64,000 bases of DNA, from positions 1,984,001-2,048,000 of the forward strand of contig JAKULF010000003.1 in the NCBI GenBank assembly GCA_022661535.1, written 5' to 3'. The notes beneath the pieces were generated by a model. The model searched no databases. It was not told the origin of the DNA and saw only the letters and a program-made list of their open reading frames with translations. Source of the DNA: Eutypa lata (lineage: Eukaryota; Ascomycota; Sordariomycetes; Xylariales; Diatrypaceae). Each line of letters begins with the position of its first letter. Positions within the stretch are counted from its first letter, which is position 1. Shown piece after piece: positions 13,008-23,341 of this stretch. The position numbers were made by a program, and so were the translations under genes.

Positions 13008-14199
13008 TTTGTTGCATCAGTTGGCTGAATGGTATTGATGTTGCACAGGAATGTTTCTGCCACCGCAATTCATGAAATCTAAAAATAAGTTTACCTATGT
13101 AACATTATCAATCTTACTGTTGCCTGTAGCGAAGCTGCTGCCTGTCTGTTTAGATTATTTAAGCATTGTATAGTTATATGCACGTTGGAGTGACGTGCAG
13201 GGTGGGGGTATGTGTTGGATGCTACTAGACGGATGCCACAGGTCTAGCGGCACAGCCTATTATCCTGAGCAAATTACAGCCGTTTCCGAGGTTTTAATAC
13301 TAAAGTTGTGAGAGGTAGAAGTGGGAGCCGGAATAATCTGTATTCAGTATAGATGTAATGAGTCTACGAATCTCCGGTACAGCAATCTGTTTGCCGCCAT
13401 GTCGCTTTGGTTTTGGTTGCTAGAAGACCTTAATACTTGGAACTTGTTGTAGTTACCCGTATGAGTCACAATGGAACTGTCTAGAATCTACATGAAGGCT
13501 ATCTTTCAAAGACTATGCAAACTGGAAAGAGCTGTGATGTCCATAAGTTATATCTGATAAGCTACTAGTCAATTATAGGTACGTCTTCGCCTATTACAGT
13601 AAAGAACATGAGCAGGGCATCGTAGGATGGAATATTCTAAGGGCATAGCAACACAATAATGGTTGGGATAAAAATACGATGCCATAGTAAAAGCCAATAT
13701 TGAAAATGCCAACATCACGTAACGAGACTTACTTTTATCCCCCATTTTCTTAATTAAACCTAGGACGATAGTGACTTCCTAGGTAAATAATCATGGGGAG
13801 CGGGATAGCCCACTTCCGGTGCTCTCCTGCTATAGTGCACATAGAGAGAGAGATATTGCACCCTACCCGCAGAGCTCAGACCTGGCCAGAAAATAATCAC
13901 TTCCTGTTGAATGTCCCATCCTTAATACGATCAGCTATAACGTGATATCAACTTCATAAGTCTTTACAGTCCTAGAACCCAAAGGATGATATGACCACGT
14001 AGCCCATCTAAAAGGGGGGACGAGATATTCCACAATAAATAAACTATGTTGAGGGGATAGGTTCTTCTTTGATAGGATAATAATATCTAAGATTATTAAG
14101 GGAGGTAGAACGACCCAAATCATTCCTATTTCCGATTTGGTCTTCCCCTAGTTTGAATGCTAGGTCAAGTAGATACAGCACTTTCAACTACAGCTGATA
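13008..14199. other. Intergenic region, no gene recognised
   Basis: AT-rich spacer with no supported ORF. It contains the 5' flank of the F-box-like gene and the 3' flank of the aldo/keto reductase. Confidence 0.4.
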
Positions 14200-15486
14200 T
14201 CAAGGCGCATCAGTCGGATCCCTAGATAGCAATTATATCAGTATGGCCATGACTACTATGACAATCAGACTACTAGTTGCCAAGACAGAACCTACCAGTC
14301 AGTAACAAGGACCTCATCCAACGCATCCAAGGTCACCATATCCTCCTTAGAGATCTCGAACCCACCAACGTCGGCATTTTCGAGCAGGCGCCTTTGTTTT
14401 ACACTCTTAGGGAGAGGTACGAGACCATGTTGAAGCGACCACCTGTAATATCCCATTAGTTTCTCGCGTTTAGTCCGAATTTAGCCATATAGATCAGAAA
14501 TGGTGATCAACGTATTGCCAACATCAATGGATATTGATAGCAAGTAGGCTAAGAACCGGAAATAAGGACAAAGGGAATGTGAGGGACAACCTACCTCACC
14601 ATGAGCTGCGCAGGCGTGCAACCATATCGCTTAGATACCTCTAGGATAGTCGAGTGTTTCATTCGCTGGGCACGAGCGAGAGGTGCATAGGCCTCAACTA
14701 CGATGCCATGCTTAGCGCAGGCGGCGCGGATGTCTTCTCGCGTGTTGAACGGATGGACCTCGATCTGGTTCACGGCTGGACGAACGCGAGGATTCGATGC
14801 CATCAGTTCTTCAATCTATGGTTCATAATCAGCCTACTACTTGTAGTTCGAACTCGCTTCTGGGCAACCAGAAGTGCCATCACAAGACTTAAAAGGGGCT
14901 CGGGGGTAAAAGGGAAACTCGTGATGATGGAAAGAAATACCAAGAACTCACATGGCCAACTCCATAGTTGCTGACGCCGCCACTCCTAACCTCGCCCTCC
15001 AATATAGCATCCTCCAGGGCCTTCCAGCTTGTGAGCCTGGCCTCGGGCCCACCATACGGGCTATGTAGGAGGAACAGATCTATGTAGCCTAACCCGCAAG
15101 CCTGGACGCTCCGTTGTATGGATTTGCGAACAGCGTCATACGATGTGGAGCTTTGAGCTAGCTTAGACGTATAGAAGATGTCCTCTCGAGACAGGCCTTG
15201 CGAATTCTCCGACCCAGATAGGAATTCCCGGAGCGCCGTACCGGCTTGCTTCTCGTTGTGGTACATTTGTGCTGAGTCAAAGCCTCGGTACCCAGCCTTG
15301 AGGGCCCAGGGTACGATTTGCAGGACTTGGGACCCGGGCACCTCGTACAGCCCAAGTTGTATCTGCGGCATGAGGTGCCCATTGAAGAGCTGGAGGTTCG
15401 TGTCAGCGGGATTTGTACATAGTTAAGGTACTTTTGGGATGCGGTACCTTGACTTTACTTGCCAATGAAAATGTGTTGGAAGACAT
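14200..15486 (-). CDS. Aldo/keto reductase, five exons
   Basis: Exons 15486-15448, 15389-14952, 14815-14595, 14442-14296 and a 22-nt last exon 14221-14200 give 288 residues. The terminal exon adds WDPTDAP, the usual end of fungal members after VTDW; without splicing the gene would stop at an immediate TAG. The 39-nt first exon supplies the strand preceding [20 protein letters not shown]-dependent reduction of carbonyls is the family reaction. The catalytic tetrad is visible: Asp51 and Tyr56 ([10 protein letters not shown]), Lys89 (YTSKL) and His122 ([10 protein letters not shown]). The cofactor-binding segments are present, including [16 protein letters not shown] near the C terminus. No signal peptide is visible, so the enzyme is probably cytosolic. 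The physiological substrate cannot be inferred, and no pathway partners adjoin it. Confidence 0.88.
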
Positions 15487-15979
15487 GGTTGCAATTCGCT
15501 TAAAAGGAGACTTCAACCGGCGTAATAAGGTATGTTTAGAACTAAGGTTTAACATTCAGTGTACATCGAGGCCTTACAGTTTCAATGACCTTTTGTATCC
15601 TATGCGAAGAGAAGCTACGTAGTAGTGAGGTATTTCATATGTAAATTCCGCGCCGACGTCGCATTGAATGCCGACGCCACCCCGTCGACGTCACACCCGG
15701 GCCCACATAATGCGGTCCATCTAGATAGCCGTCTATAGTGGAACCAGCTAATACAAAAACGTTTTCAAGGAGTTACCTAACTATAAGTAAAATCAAAAGA
15801 GACGGAAAAGCACAGTTGTAGAATACGTATTACATACTCTTTGATACGATACTGAGGAAAATTCACACTATATTGAACAAAGTGATGCTTGTTAACACGC
15901 GAAGAAGCTATCTATATTTGTCGTAGAAATTCAGCCCCTGAGTAATTCTATACTAGCCATAGTGCATGTATTATATATA
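15487..15979. other. AKR promoter region with GC-rich island
   Basis: A GC-rich patch at about 15647-15712 stands out in AT-rich surroundings and carries two identical CGACGTC heptamers (15654-15660 and 15686-15692), spaced 32 bp. The second is part of GACGTCAC, a CRE-like half site. It lies about 170-210 bp upstream of the reductase start and may be a bZIP-type binding region. Confidence 0.35.
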
Positions 15980-16445
15980 AATCAGGGAGTCGTGTTCAAT
16001 ATCTCCACTGTCGAAGGCTCAAGGAGATGATCTCTGAACAGCAACGCCTCCTATTGGAGGATCAACTTCGATGCCTAGATCTGGGTCCAGGTTCCTGCAA
16101 TTTCCAAAGTGACTTGCTAGACCAGATTCCAGATTGTGTCTACGAGCCTCTGTCCCCCCAGGCTTCTTACTAAAGACAATTGAGGAGCAGATATCTTCCT
16201 GGATAGAGCTTATCCCAGGATCCTCTGCGCCATCCCAAGTCCCACCAACGCCTGCGCTTCTACCGCTGGCTACTCCAAGCATCGAACGTGGCGAGCAGTC
16301 TGGTCCCCAAGACAGTGAGTTACGTAATGACTCATATACCATGAGAGGGTCACCCGACCCTGGAACACAGACTACCCCGGAGTCAATAGAAGTAGAAGGT
16401 GACGCCTCGTCGCGAGGTACTAAAAGGAATGCCTCTAATGATTAA
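15980..16445 (+). pseudogene. Broken ORF of unknown family, frameshift in a C-run
   Basis: One frame is open from about 15980 (possible ATG at 16027) and contains a helical segment LKEMISEQQRLLLEDQL. It stops at about 16171 just after a run of six C near 16152-16157. The -1 frame takes over at that run and continues with a Trp/Ile-rich helix (TIEEQISSWIELIPG) and a Pro/Ser-rich tail to a stop at 16443-16445. A seventh C would fuse both into one ORF of roughly 140 codons. I do not recognise the family. It could be a decayed gene, a sequencing indel or chance. Confidence 0.35.
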
Positions 16446-17129
16446 ATGTATTACACTTGGATAACTTGCTAACCTTCAGCACGTATTACAGGAAAGTGAA
16501 AGAGAAAGGGGAAGAAGTCCCGCTGGGTATGATTGACTGCACAGACGGTGATGGTTGAAGGGTATGAATTTCATAGAACACTCTGGACATAGACTATTAT
16601 CATTGTTGTGCATCAAAAAGATTAACCCTATGATGCTTGTTGTTTCTAGCTTTAGTTTTCAATATTACATTATTCATGTGACGCAACAGTAGTTGCTTAG
16701 TTTCTGCAAGCATCTCTACTTCTGGATTCGCCTAGGTTGTTCCATAGCTGGCCACCTGTCTCAGAAGGAGAGAAGAATATAGGACGTTGAGGGGTAAAAC
16801 GTGGTAGGTAGGTCAGAAGTGGTTACACAATTTGATAGACACTAACTAACAAAGGAGCGCACCGAGGAATAGCTGGTCCGTAAATGAAACGTCTTTAAGA
16901 GGTGAGTATCGCTTCCACAGTCTTCTTAATATACATACAATTTAACTATATAACCTGTGCGAAGTCTGCTAGTTACAATATCAGTACAACACACTCTACC
17001 ACAATTTACAACCTCCATTGAAGATATCTCGTACTATTCTAGACGACAACAACACACCTTGGCAGACCCATAACACCTTCACCAAAATCACGTTGTATTC
17101 TCGACGACTACACCACCTTACTCCAAAAA
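16446..17129. other. Intergenic region and 5' leader of the SprT-like gene
   Basis: No gene seen. The last ~150 bp before 17130 are rich in CAAC/ACC repeats, typical of a fungal 5' UTR. Confidence 0.4.
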
Positions 17130-18170
17130 ATGAACGAAAACAAAGAAAGACTTTTCAAATTGCTGTTGGAAGATGCAAATGAAGAGGACGATATAAAAAA
17201 CAAGATCAAGTCTAAGAAGCCCGTTCACAGACACCCAACTACTCCCCCATACTACCCCGCAGACGATAGGTACGCCATCGAGCTGGACCCAAACACCTAC
17301 AAGCCTCGGGACCTGCTGAACCTGTCCGTGAAGGCATTCTGGCTGCGCGAGGGCGACGACTTGAGCTTACTCCAGCAGAATGCCGTCAGGGGATTCTGCA
17401 GCAGGTTCAAGCGGCCCCGCGCCAAGTTCGACTGCAACGTGGGCAACGAGCAGCAGCTCGCGGCGCAGAGAGAGTGCGTGGAGTCCCTGAAGAGATACAT
17501 CGACGAGTTCTTCTTCTTCGGGCAACTTCGGAGACAGATGACCACAGAATACGGCATCGATGTCGTCAAGCTTCCCAATGACGACCCCGCTGCCGCGGAT
17601 GGGTGGGACGGATACACGCGGATGCGAGCCGGGCAATGCCGGCTCAAGGTCAACATCGGCACGGGGACCCAGGTATTCCCCCTCTTGTCCATCGTGGAAA
17701 CCCTCGTCCACGAGATGGCGCACGCGTACCTGATGGTGTTCTCGGACCAGAAATGTGAGCACTGCTACCGAGACAGGATCAACACGATCGGCCTCGAAGG
17801 GGACGGCCATGGCCCCGTCTTCCTGCAGCTGCACAGCACCATGGTGACCACGATGCGCGGCTGGGACGACAGCCTGAAAGATCTGGCGGCGGAGGACTGC
17901 CCTGGCAAGTTCACGGCAAGCGAAAGTGCGCAGAAGCTCGCCAAGGAAGCCTACGGGCGCCTCACCGCGACGGAGAAGGCATCGTTCAACAGACGGCGCA
18001 TATTTACCAATGCCAACATTTACCTCACTAGCAACGGCGAAGTTATCGTCAAGAAAGCCTTGCGCGACAAAGCGTTTGCTGTAGAGGATGATATGGAGAG
18101 GAGAAAGCGCATCAAGGATCAGGATGACGTTGATATTCTAACTAACATGATGCGCCGCCATCAGATGTAG
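17130..18170 (+). CDS. SprT-like zinc metallopeptidase-domain protein
   Basis: Intronless, 346 residues. The segment VETLVHEMAHAYLMVF carries the HExxH zincin motif (His194, Glu195, His198). It is followed by a Cys pair (CEHCYRD) and GDGHGPVFLQL, whose His is the likely third zinc ligand. This is the SprT-like pattern of Spartan/Wss1-type proteases, which cleave DNA-protein crosslinks. Unlike those, this protein has no visible PIP box, SHP box or ubiquitin-binding C-terminal motif. The N terminus is Lys/Asp-rich, and the rest is a charged helical C-terminal arm ending LTNMMRRHQM. Many fungi carry such stand-alone SprT-like genes of unknown role. Codon use is GC-rich and the gene looks active. 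Confidence 0.8.
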   Translation: MNENKERLFKLLLEDANEEDDIKNKIKSKKPVHRHPTTPPYYPADDRYAIELDPNTYKPRDLLNLSVKAFWLREGDDLSLLQQNAVRGFCSRFKRPRAKFDCNVGNEQQLAAQRECVESLKRYIDEFFFFGQLRRQMTTEYGIDVVKLPNDDPAAADGWDGYTRMRAGQCRLKVNIGTGTQVFPLLSIVETLVHEMAHAYLMVFSDQKCEHCYRDRINTIGLEGDGHGPVFLQLHSTMVTTMRGWDDSLKDLAAEDCPGKFTASESAQKLAKEAYGRLTATEKASFNRRRIFTNANIYLTSNGEVIVKKALRDKAFAVEDDMERRKRIKDQDDVDILTNMMRRHQM

Positions 18171-19597
18171 AAAGACGGAATGCTGATCGCATAAAGCATG
18201 GGAGGAACATATTTAAAGATTGTGGTGAGATAATAATGAAAGCCGAGGGCTTCCATTTGAGAAGATACTAGCATTTAATTTTGGGGATACAGCGACGTTT
18301 TTGGCGGGCTTTTCTTTGATACTCTTGGATAGACTTGCTGGCGGCGTTCTTTGGGATTTTGGATGGAACTTCTGGATGTCACATGGAATGGGTCGTTTCC
18401 ATTGGTTAAGGATTAAATAACAACTAGACGTATTTTTTGGAGTATTTGATGTTCTCTTTAGATGGAATGTATCTAGATTGCCACACACATAATAACATGC
18501 CCAACCACCTGTCAAGTATTTAAGCGAGTGCATGTGAAAGTTGAAAGTGGTGAAGTCGTCAAGTGAAGAAGCTCAGCTTTAGCCAGGGACAGCTAGTGTT
18601 CTACTAGGGGAAAAATCCACTAATCAGCCTTTGGAGCGTGCTTGGCACCTGTTAGCGTGGCTTGGGAACCAGTGGGATGCCAATATCAACCACTAACAGC
18701 TTATTATCTTATCACTGAATGAGAAGCTGTAATTACGTCAGGCCTTTATGAATCCAGAGCTCTCTGTAGGTACATCGTCTGTGGCTACATTATGTAGGTA
18801 TGTATGTACGTAGTGAGATCAGGAATTCTGTAGATTTTACGAAGGTAATGAGTGCTATTGCTCCAAATCCCGGGAGTGTTATGAGCCGTTTAACAGTCTC
18901 GATGAGTCTTATCATTGGGCCGTTTGTTTAGAATCTTGTTTTGCTATTTGTCATACTACGTACATGATGTCGTACCTGCAGACAACGAATTAAGGTTCAG
19001 CTGTAACACACCCGGGCATGACTTGAGGATGGCTGAAGCTGTGTGACCTCACCTGATGCTGGCCTGATACGGTCAAGCGGCATCGATGTCCAGGGATAGG
19101 TACAGAATATAAATAGGTATAGATAAGCCCAAGGCCTATCTATCAATCACCTACTCCCGCCTTTTCAACGATAAAAGCTTCCACAAATCAAAAACACCAA
19201 TTGACTGTAGTTTCTTTCCGTGAAGATCTCACAAGCAAAGTACGTATAAATCCTCCCCCGACAAAATCAACATTCCACGCCCGTATTCTGCCCAGAAGCA
19301 AATGAGTTATTGTTCGCGAGTATAGTGGTCGCTTCTTGGCTACTGGGGCTAGAGCTCAATAGCTCTTTCTAGTGGTGATAAGGAAGGCTGGCTGTATCTA
19401 TCGGAAGACCCCGATCTCGCAGGGCGCAACGCGCGACTCGTAGCTTTCGCGACGGCGCAAACCCGAACCTCGAGATATCGCAGAATCCTAAAAAGAGAGC
19501 TCGAATTATATTCTTTTCTTCTCCTCTCCTCATGCATTGTGATTTCAGCAAGACTTAACTAACGCCAAAAAGAAGATTCGTACATCGACGACAAACA
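18171..19597. other. Intergenic region and promoter/5' leader of the DUF3602 gene
   Basis: No ORF is supported in the first 900 bp. A TATA box (GAATATAAATAGG, about 19106-19118) puts transcription start near 19140-19150. The leader would then be about 450 nt. It contains a GTACGT donor-like site at 19239 and an acceptor-like TTTCAG at about 19549, so a 5' UTR intron is plausible though the branch site is unclear. Confidence 0.4.
19106..19118 (+). promoter_or_regulatory. TATA box upstream of the DUF3602 gene
   Basis: A TATAAATA core followed by a pyrimidine/A-rich leader. It is the best TATA match upstream of the ATG at 19598. Confidence 0.45.
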
Positions 19598-20133
19598 ATG
19601 AGCGCTCCCGAGGTATCCCACGGCCGCGGAGGCGCGGGCAACATCAACCCAGATAGCACGAAATACGTGGACGGCGAGATAGTGCGCGCAGGGCCTGAGG
19701 GCAGCCACGAGGACGGCGCATATAGTACAGGACGAGGAGGTATGTTCAAAGTTTTTTGTTTTTTTTTTGACATTCTACACTTACGATCAGGCCAAGCGAC
19801 CATATGTATATATACATTGCCCAAGTACGACGTTCAATATATGCCCCGACTGACGCAAGAGAAACAGGCGGTGGCAACATTGCCGACGCCGGCAAGCCCC
19901 CCGGGCCCCGTGCTGATGGGGACGTCGTGCCCGAGGAGGCGGTAGTGCGGTCGAGCGAGGAGGATCGCCATGTCGGTCGTGGTGGGGCCGCCAACGTCGA
20001 GCTTGGCCCCAAGCACCAGAAGGTCAAGGTCACCGACGGCACCCCCACTACCACCGTTACGACTGGTCACAACCACATCGGGCTCGCCGACAAGCTGAAG
20101 AATAAGCTCTTGGGCATTTTCAACAAGAAATGA
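19598..20133 (+). CDS. DUF3602-family small Gly-rich protein
   Basis: Two exons, 19598-19739 and 19868-20133, separated by a 128-bp intron and giving 135 residues. The repeated GRGG-[AG]-[GA]N motif characteristic of DUF3602 occurs several times: near residue 10 (GRGGAGNINPD), across the splice junction (GRGG then GGNIADAG) and near residue 95 (GRGGAANVELG). The C terminus ends with an amphipathic Lys-rich helix (GLADKLKNKLLGIFNKK). The protein is predicted to be largely disordered and soluble. The family is widespread in fungi with no established biochemical function. The long TATA-driven leader suggests strong regulated expression. Confidence 0.85.
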
Positions 20134-20722
20134 GAAAAGAAAGAAGAGGTTAATAGGAAGCGATGCATGTGTGTATGTGTGCATGCGAAAGTAAGTGGAA
20201 TGGGGAGAAGAGAGAAGACGGTGGAGGGAGGGGGATTGCGTAGGTGGGTGGGATGTGAATGAAGAAAACACATGTCTCGGGTGGACGCCTTGACATGCAT
20301 GAGATTGGGGTTAGTTTTGTCACCCAAACATTTTCAACTTTCTTTTCTCCGTCCAATATTTGAGCAGCTTCACGAGCTGTTTTCACCATTAACTTCAATG
20401 ATATCCTGTCAATTGTTTCTCAAACGCCCCATTTACCTTGTAGCAAGGGATGGCAAGTACAATAGTGACTTGCTTCTAAGGTATCGCATCGTATTTCGCA
20501 ATACACACTACATTCGATCCATACATCTTAGCATGTTAATTTCACTAAAAAAATACACCAAATTCTGGAAAGGAATGAACATGTTCACTATATATTGGCT
20601 ATGTACAGGCGAAGTATAGACATGTGGTAGAAAGCTATCGCGGCTTACACCAAGAATAAAGAAATTGGGTAAACCTCGTTACCCCCTTGACGACAAACCT
20701 CTTGTAGCTGAGGAGTGGCCCC
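20134..20722. other. Intergenic region between convergent genes
   Basis: Separates the 3' ends of the DUF3602 gene and the xylanase. Purine-rich sequence with GTGT/GCAT repeats occurs at 20155-20190. No gene recognised. Confidence 0.4.
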
Positions 20723-22043
20723 TTAACCGCTGAGAACATCGACGATCGCATCATAAGCGGGCTTGGGGTTGAAGTTGGCGTCGAACAGCAGGGGGTTGTT
20801 CTGGGCCCTCCAGGAGTCCTACCACACAAAAAGAGTCAGCACATCTTCCCATCACGTACCATAGAACACGGAAGATCCTCAGTGTAAACTTACCGGGTCC
20901 CGGACGCCCCAGACAGTGATGCCAACACACTTCGGCTCATCGAGGCAAGCCTGCGTAACGGCAGTGTAGTCGGTGGTAGAAGCACCAACGATGTCGACCT
21001 CGGTGAAGGCGACCTCCTTGACCCCTTCGGTGGCGGCGAGCGCCTTGATGGTGGCGGCGGCCTGGCCCGCGAGCCCGGCCGTCAGGTGGCCCTGCGAGCC
21101 GATGCCGTCGATGGGCACGCCCGCCGCGATCCACTTGGCCACGTTCCGGATCATCCCCGTCGTCTTGGCGTAGTTGGGCTGGTCCAGGTTGTAGTCGTTG
21201 ATGTACAGCACCGCGTCCGGGTCCGCCGCCCGCGCCGCCTCGAACGCGATCCGCACGAAGTCCTCGCCCAGCACGTTCGAGAACACCGAGCTGCGCAGGC
21301 TGCCGTCCTCGTTGAAGATCTCGTTGACGACGTCCTGTTGCATTTCTGTCAGTTCGTGGTCGGTTCTAGTTATGTCTCTGCCGTGGTTGGTCTAAGTTCA
21401 CGTACCCAGGCTCTGATCTTGCCCTTGAACCGCGTCACGAGCGTCGTGACGTGGTTCTGGATCACTTCGGTCAGTTGCGCCTTGTCTCGCACGTTGTTGA
21501 CCCACCCGGCCAGCTGCGAATGCCAAACTAAGGTGTGGCCACGGATAGTCTTGTTATTGGTGGTGGCCCAGTCGACGAGGTAATCAGCTTGCGCAAAGTT
21601 GAACTGGCCCTGTGTGGACTCGGTAGCCTGTAGACAAAATATCCCTCCCGTCAGCAAATGCACCCTCCCAAATAGTGGGACGGGTGTCTTCAATATCCCC
21701 TTTGGGGGGATAATAGGGGCGACAGCTAGTTCAACAGCTCATAGGAGCCAGTAAAGTGTGAGTGTGAAAGGAGTGGCAAGTAAGGGAAGATGAGTCGTGA
21801 TCCCAAGCTGAACAATTTACTCACATCCCACTTCATGCTGTTCTCAGGCGTGACCTGGCCGAAGTTCTGCTGGATGATAGCGGCCGACTTTCCGGTCGAA
21901 AGTCGGTTCTGATCCGTGCAGGTGCCATAGTACAACTTTTCCTTGGCCTTGATGAGCGTGTCGATGCTCTCGGCGGCCTGCCTGGCGGCAGGAGCGGCCA
22001 GCGCCGTCAGAGGCGCCAAGAGGAGGACGAGGGATGACTTCAT
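20723..22043 (-). CDS. Secreted GH10 endo-1,4-beta-xylanase
   Basis: Four exons: 22043-21825, 21627-21406, 21334-20894 and 20818-20723, giving 325 residues. The enzyme hydrolyses the xylan backbone outside the cell. A clear signal peptide ([20 protein letters not shown]) precedes a GH10 catalytic domain and nothing else: there is no CBM1 or linker. Landmarks are [25 protein letters not shown], the acid/base Glu152 in DVVNE and the nucleophile Glu259 in FTEVDI. The C-terminal segment [11 protein letters not shown] joins DSWRAQ by splicing. Length is typical for CBM-less fungal GH10. Three phase-0 introns of 197, 71 and 75 bp interrupt it. A TATA box and two GGCTAA sequences upstream suggest XlnR/Xyr1 control. 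Confidence 0.95.
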
Positions 22044-22167
22044 CGTGAGTGAGCTGTAGCTGACTGTGCTTTGGAGAAGAGCTGAGGGCCTAGCTAGTAT
22101 TGCGTGCTCGAGATCGTCGTGGGGAGGTAAGCACACACGCGAGAGATAGATAGGCCAGAGGGGGGTG

Positions 22168-22178
22168 CCTTATATACG
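22168..22178 (-). promoter_or_regulatory. TATA box of the GH10 xylanase gene
   Basis: CGTATATAAGG on the minus strand, about 125 bp upstream of the xylanase ATG. Confidence 0.55.
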
Positions 22179-22412
22179 ACCAGCACCGGGTCTCGGGCGG
22201 ACGGCAGGGTTGCCAGAAACATCAGTCACGGTGGCATTTGACTGAGCCAGTGAGCTCATAACCTGCAGCGGCAGATATAGTTATTTCAGGGTTGTTAACT
22301 TCCAAGTATGGGGAAGCCCGCTCCAGATCTTCATCTTCTTATTAGTTACCCTGTGTGTCTGAGTACGTCGGGCAAGGGACCCCCCGGCCGTACCAAAGTC
22401 GGTATAAAAAGC

Positions 22413-22418
22413 TTAGCC
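22413..22418 (-). promoter_or_regulatory. Candidate XlnR/Xyr1 site (GGCTAA), proximal
   Basis: GGCTAA on the coding strand of the xylanase, about 370 bp upstream of its ATG. GGCTAA is the established core bound by XlnR/Xyr1. The six-base core occurs by chance, so this rests on position and on the second copy. Confidence 0.35.
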
Positions 22419-22529
22419 CGGGACCAGAGTGGGGTGTTTTTCTTATCAACTTATTTACTGTTCAATGTCTGAGATTGATCCAGGCACATGATCGTCATGG
22501 GGGCTGATTAGGGGATGCCAAGGGGAATA

Positions 22530-22535
22530 GGCTAA
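22530..22535 (+). promoter_or_regulatory. Candidate XlnR/Xyr1 site (GGCTAA), distal
   Basis: GGCTAA followed by AA, matching the longer GGCTAAA form, in the opposite orientation to the proximal copy and about 490 bp upstream of the xylanase start. Confidence 0.35.
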
Positions 22536-23341
22536 AATCAATCCCGTGTTATAGACATATAACGACCTTGGTCACTTAGCACACTTTCCGCGGTTTCGGG
22601 GCAAGACTTCCGTTATCGAGTCTGGATTGTTTTCGAGCGAATCAAAACAGGATGTTGCGCTAGGTACTTGTGGTTGTGACTTGTTTGCTGGTAAAGCGGG
22701 ACGAAAATCATTTGCCCCAAATGGCCATCTGGGGTAAGGGGTCCGGGGAGGTAACCAGTAAAAAGCCCGAGAGTCCTTTCCTTGGTTCCGGTTAAAATAA
22801 AATAATAACTAACTGAATATGATAAGTTAGGAACCGCCGCGGTTCATATAATACCAATTAGATGGACGACCTGTCTAGCCTTTCCAAACTGCACACACGA
22901 ATACGCAAAATCATGTGGTGGAAAGAAACCAGTGCATAATCCCTCCCCACACCCCCACCCCCTACTACAACATTAAGCCATTCTTGTCTTAATACACTAT
23001 ATATATATATATATAATTAAGGAGCTACACAGTCGTTACAACGCTAGGCATGAAGCCTTTACTTAGCCGCCACCTCCTTTAGATACCTACACAGCAAACT
23101 TAGATTCATAATTGTGAGTTGGTATATTCCATAAACACCAATAAAAGGCAAGCACGTTAGCAGTACATAATACAGTTGTTATAATTATATTCACGCTTAT
23201 GGAAATCATAGACATGGCCACCGCAAAACAACACCTCGTTTGTTTTAAGCGTTTAAGCTGCCATCCGCTAGACATTAGACGTAACGTATACTCCTTTAGT
23301 TAATAAACTTCTACCAACTAAAGAAATACGTTGCTACCTGG

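Larger units (their letters stand above)
22179..23341. other. Xylanase upstream region and AAA gene 3' flank
   Basis: No gene recognised. The half next to the xylanase holds its promoter elements. A (TA)n tract lies at about 23001-23015. The right end is the 3' flank of the AAA ATPase gene. Confidence 0.4.

Noticed and set aside
18213..18533. 106-codon minus-strand ORF after the SprT-like gene
   Set aside because: No motif, no splice structure, lies in the expected 3' flank; composition is not distinctive.
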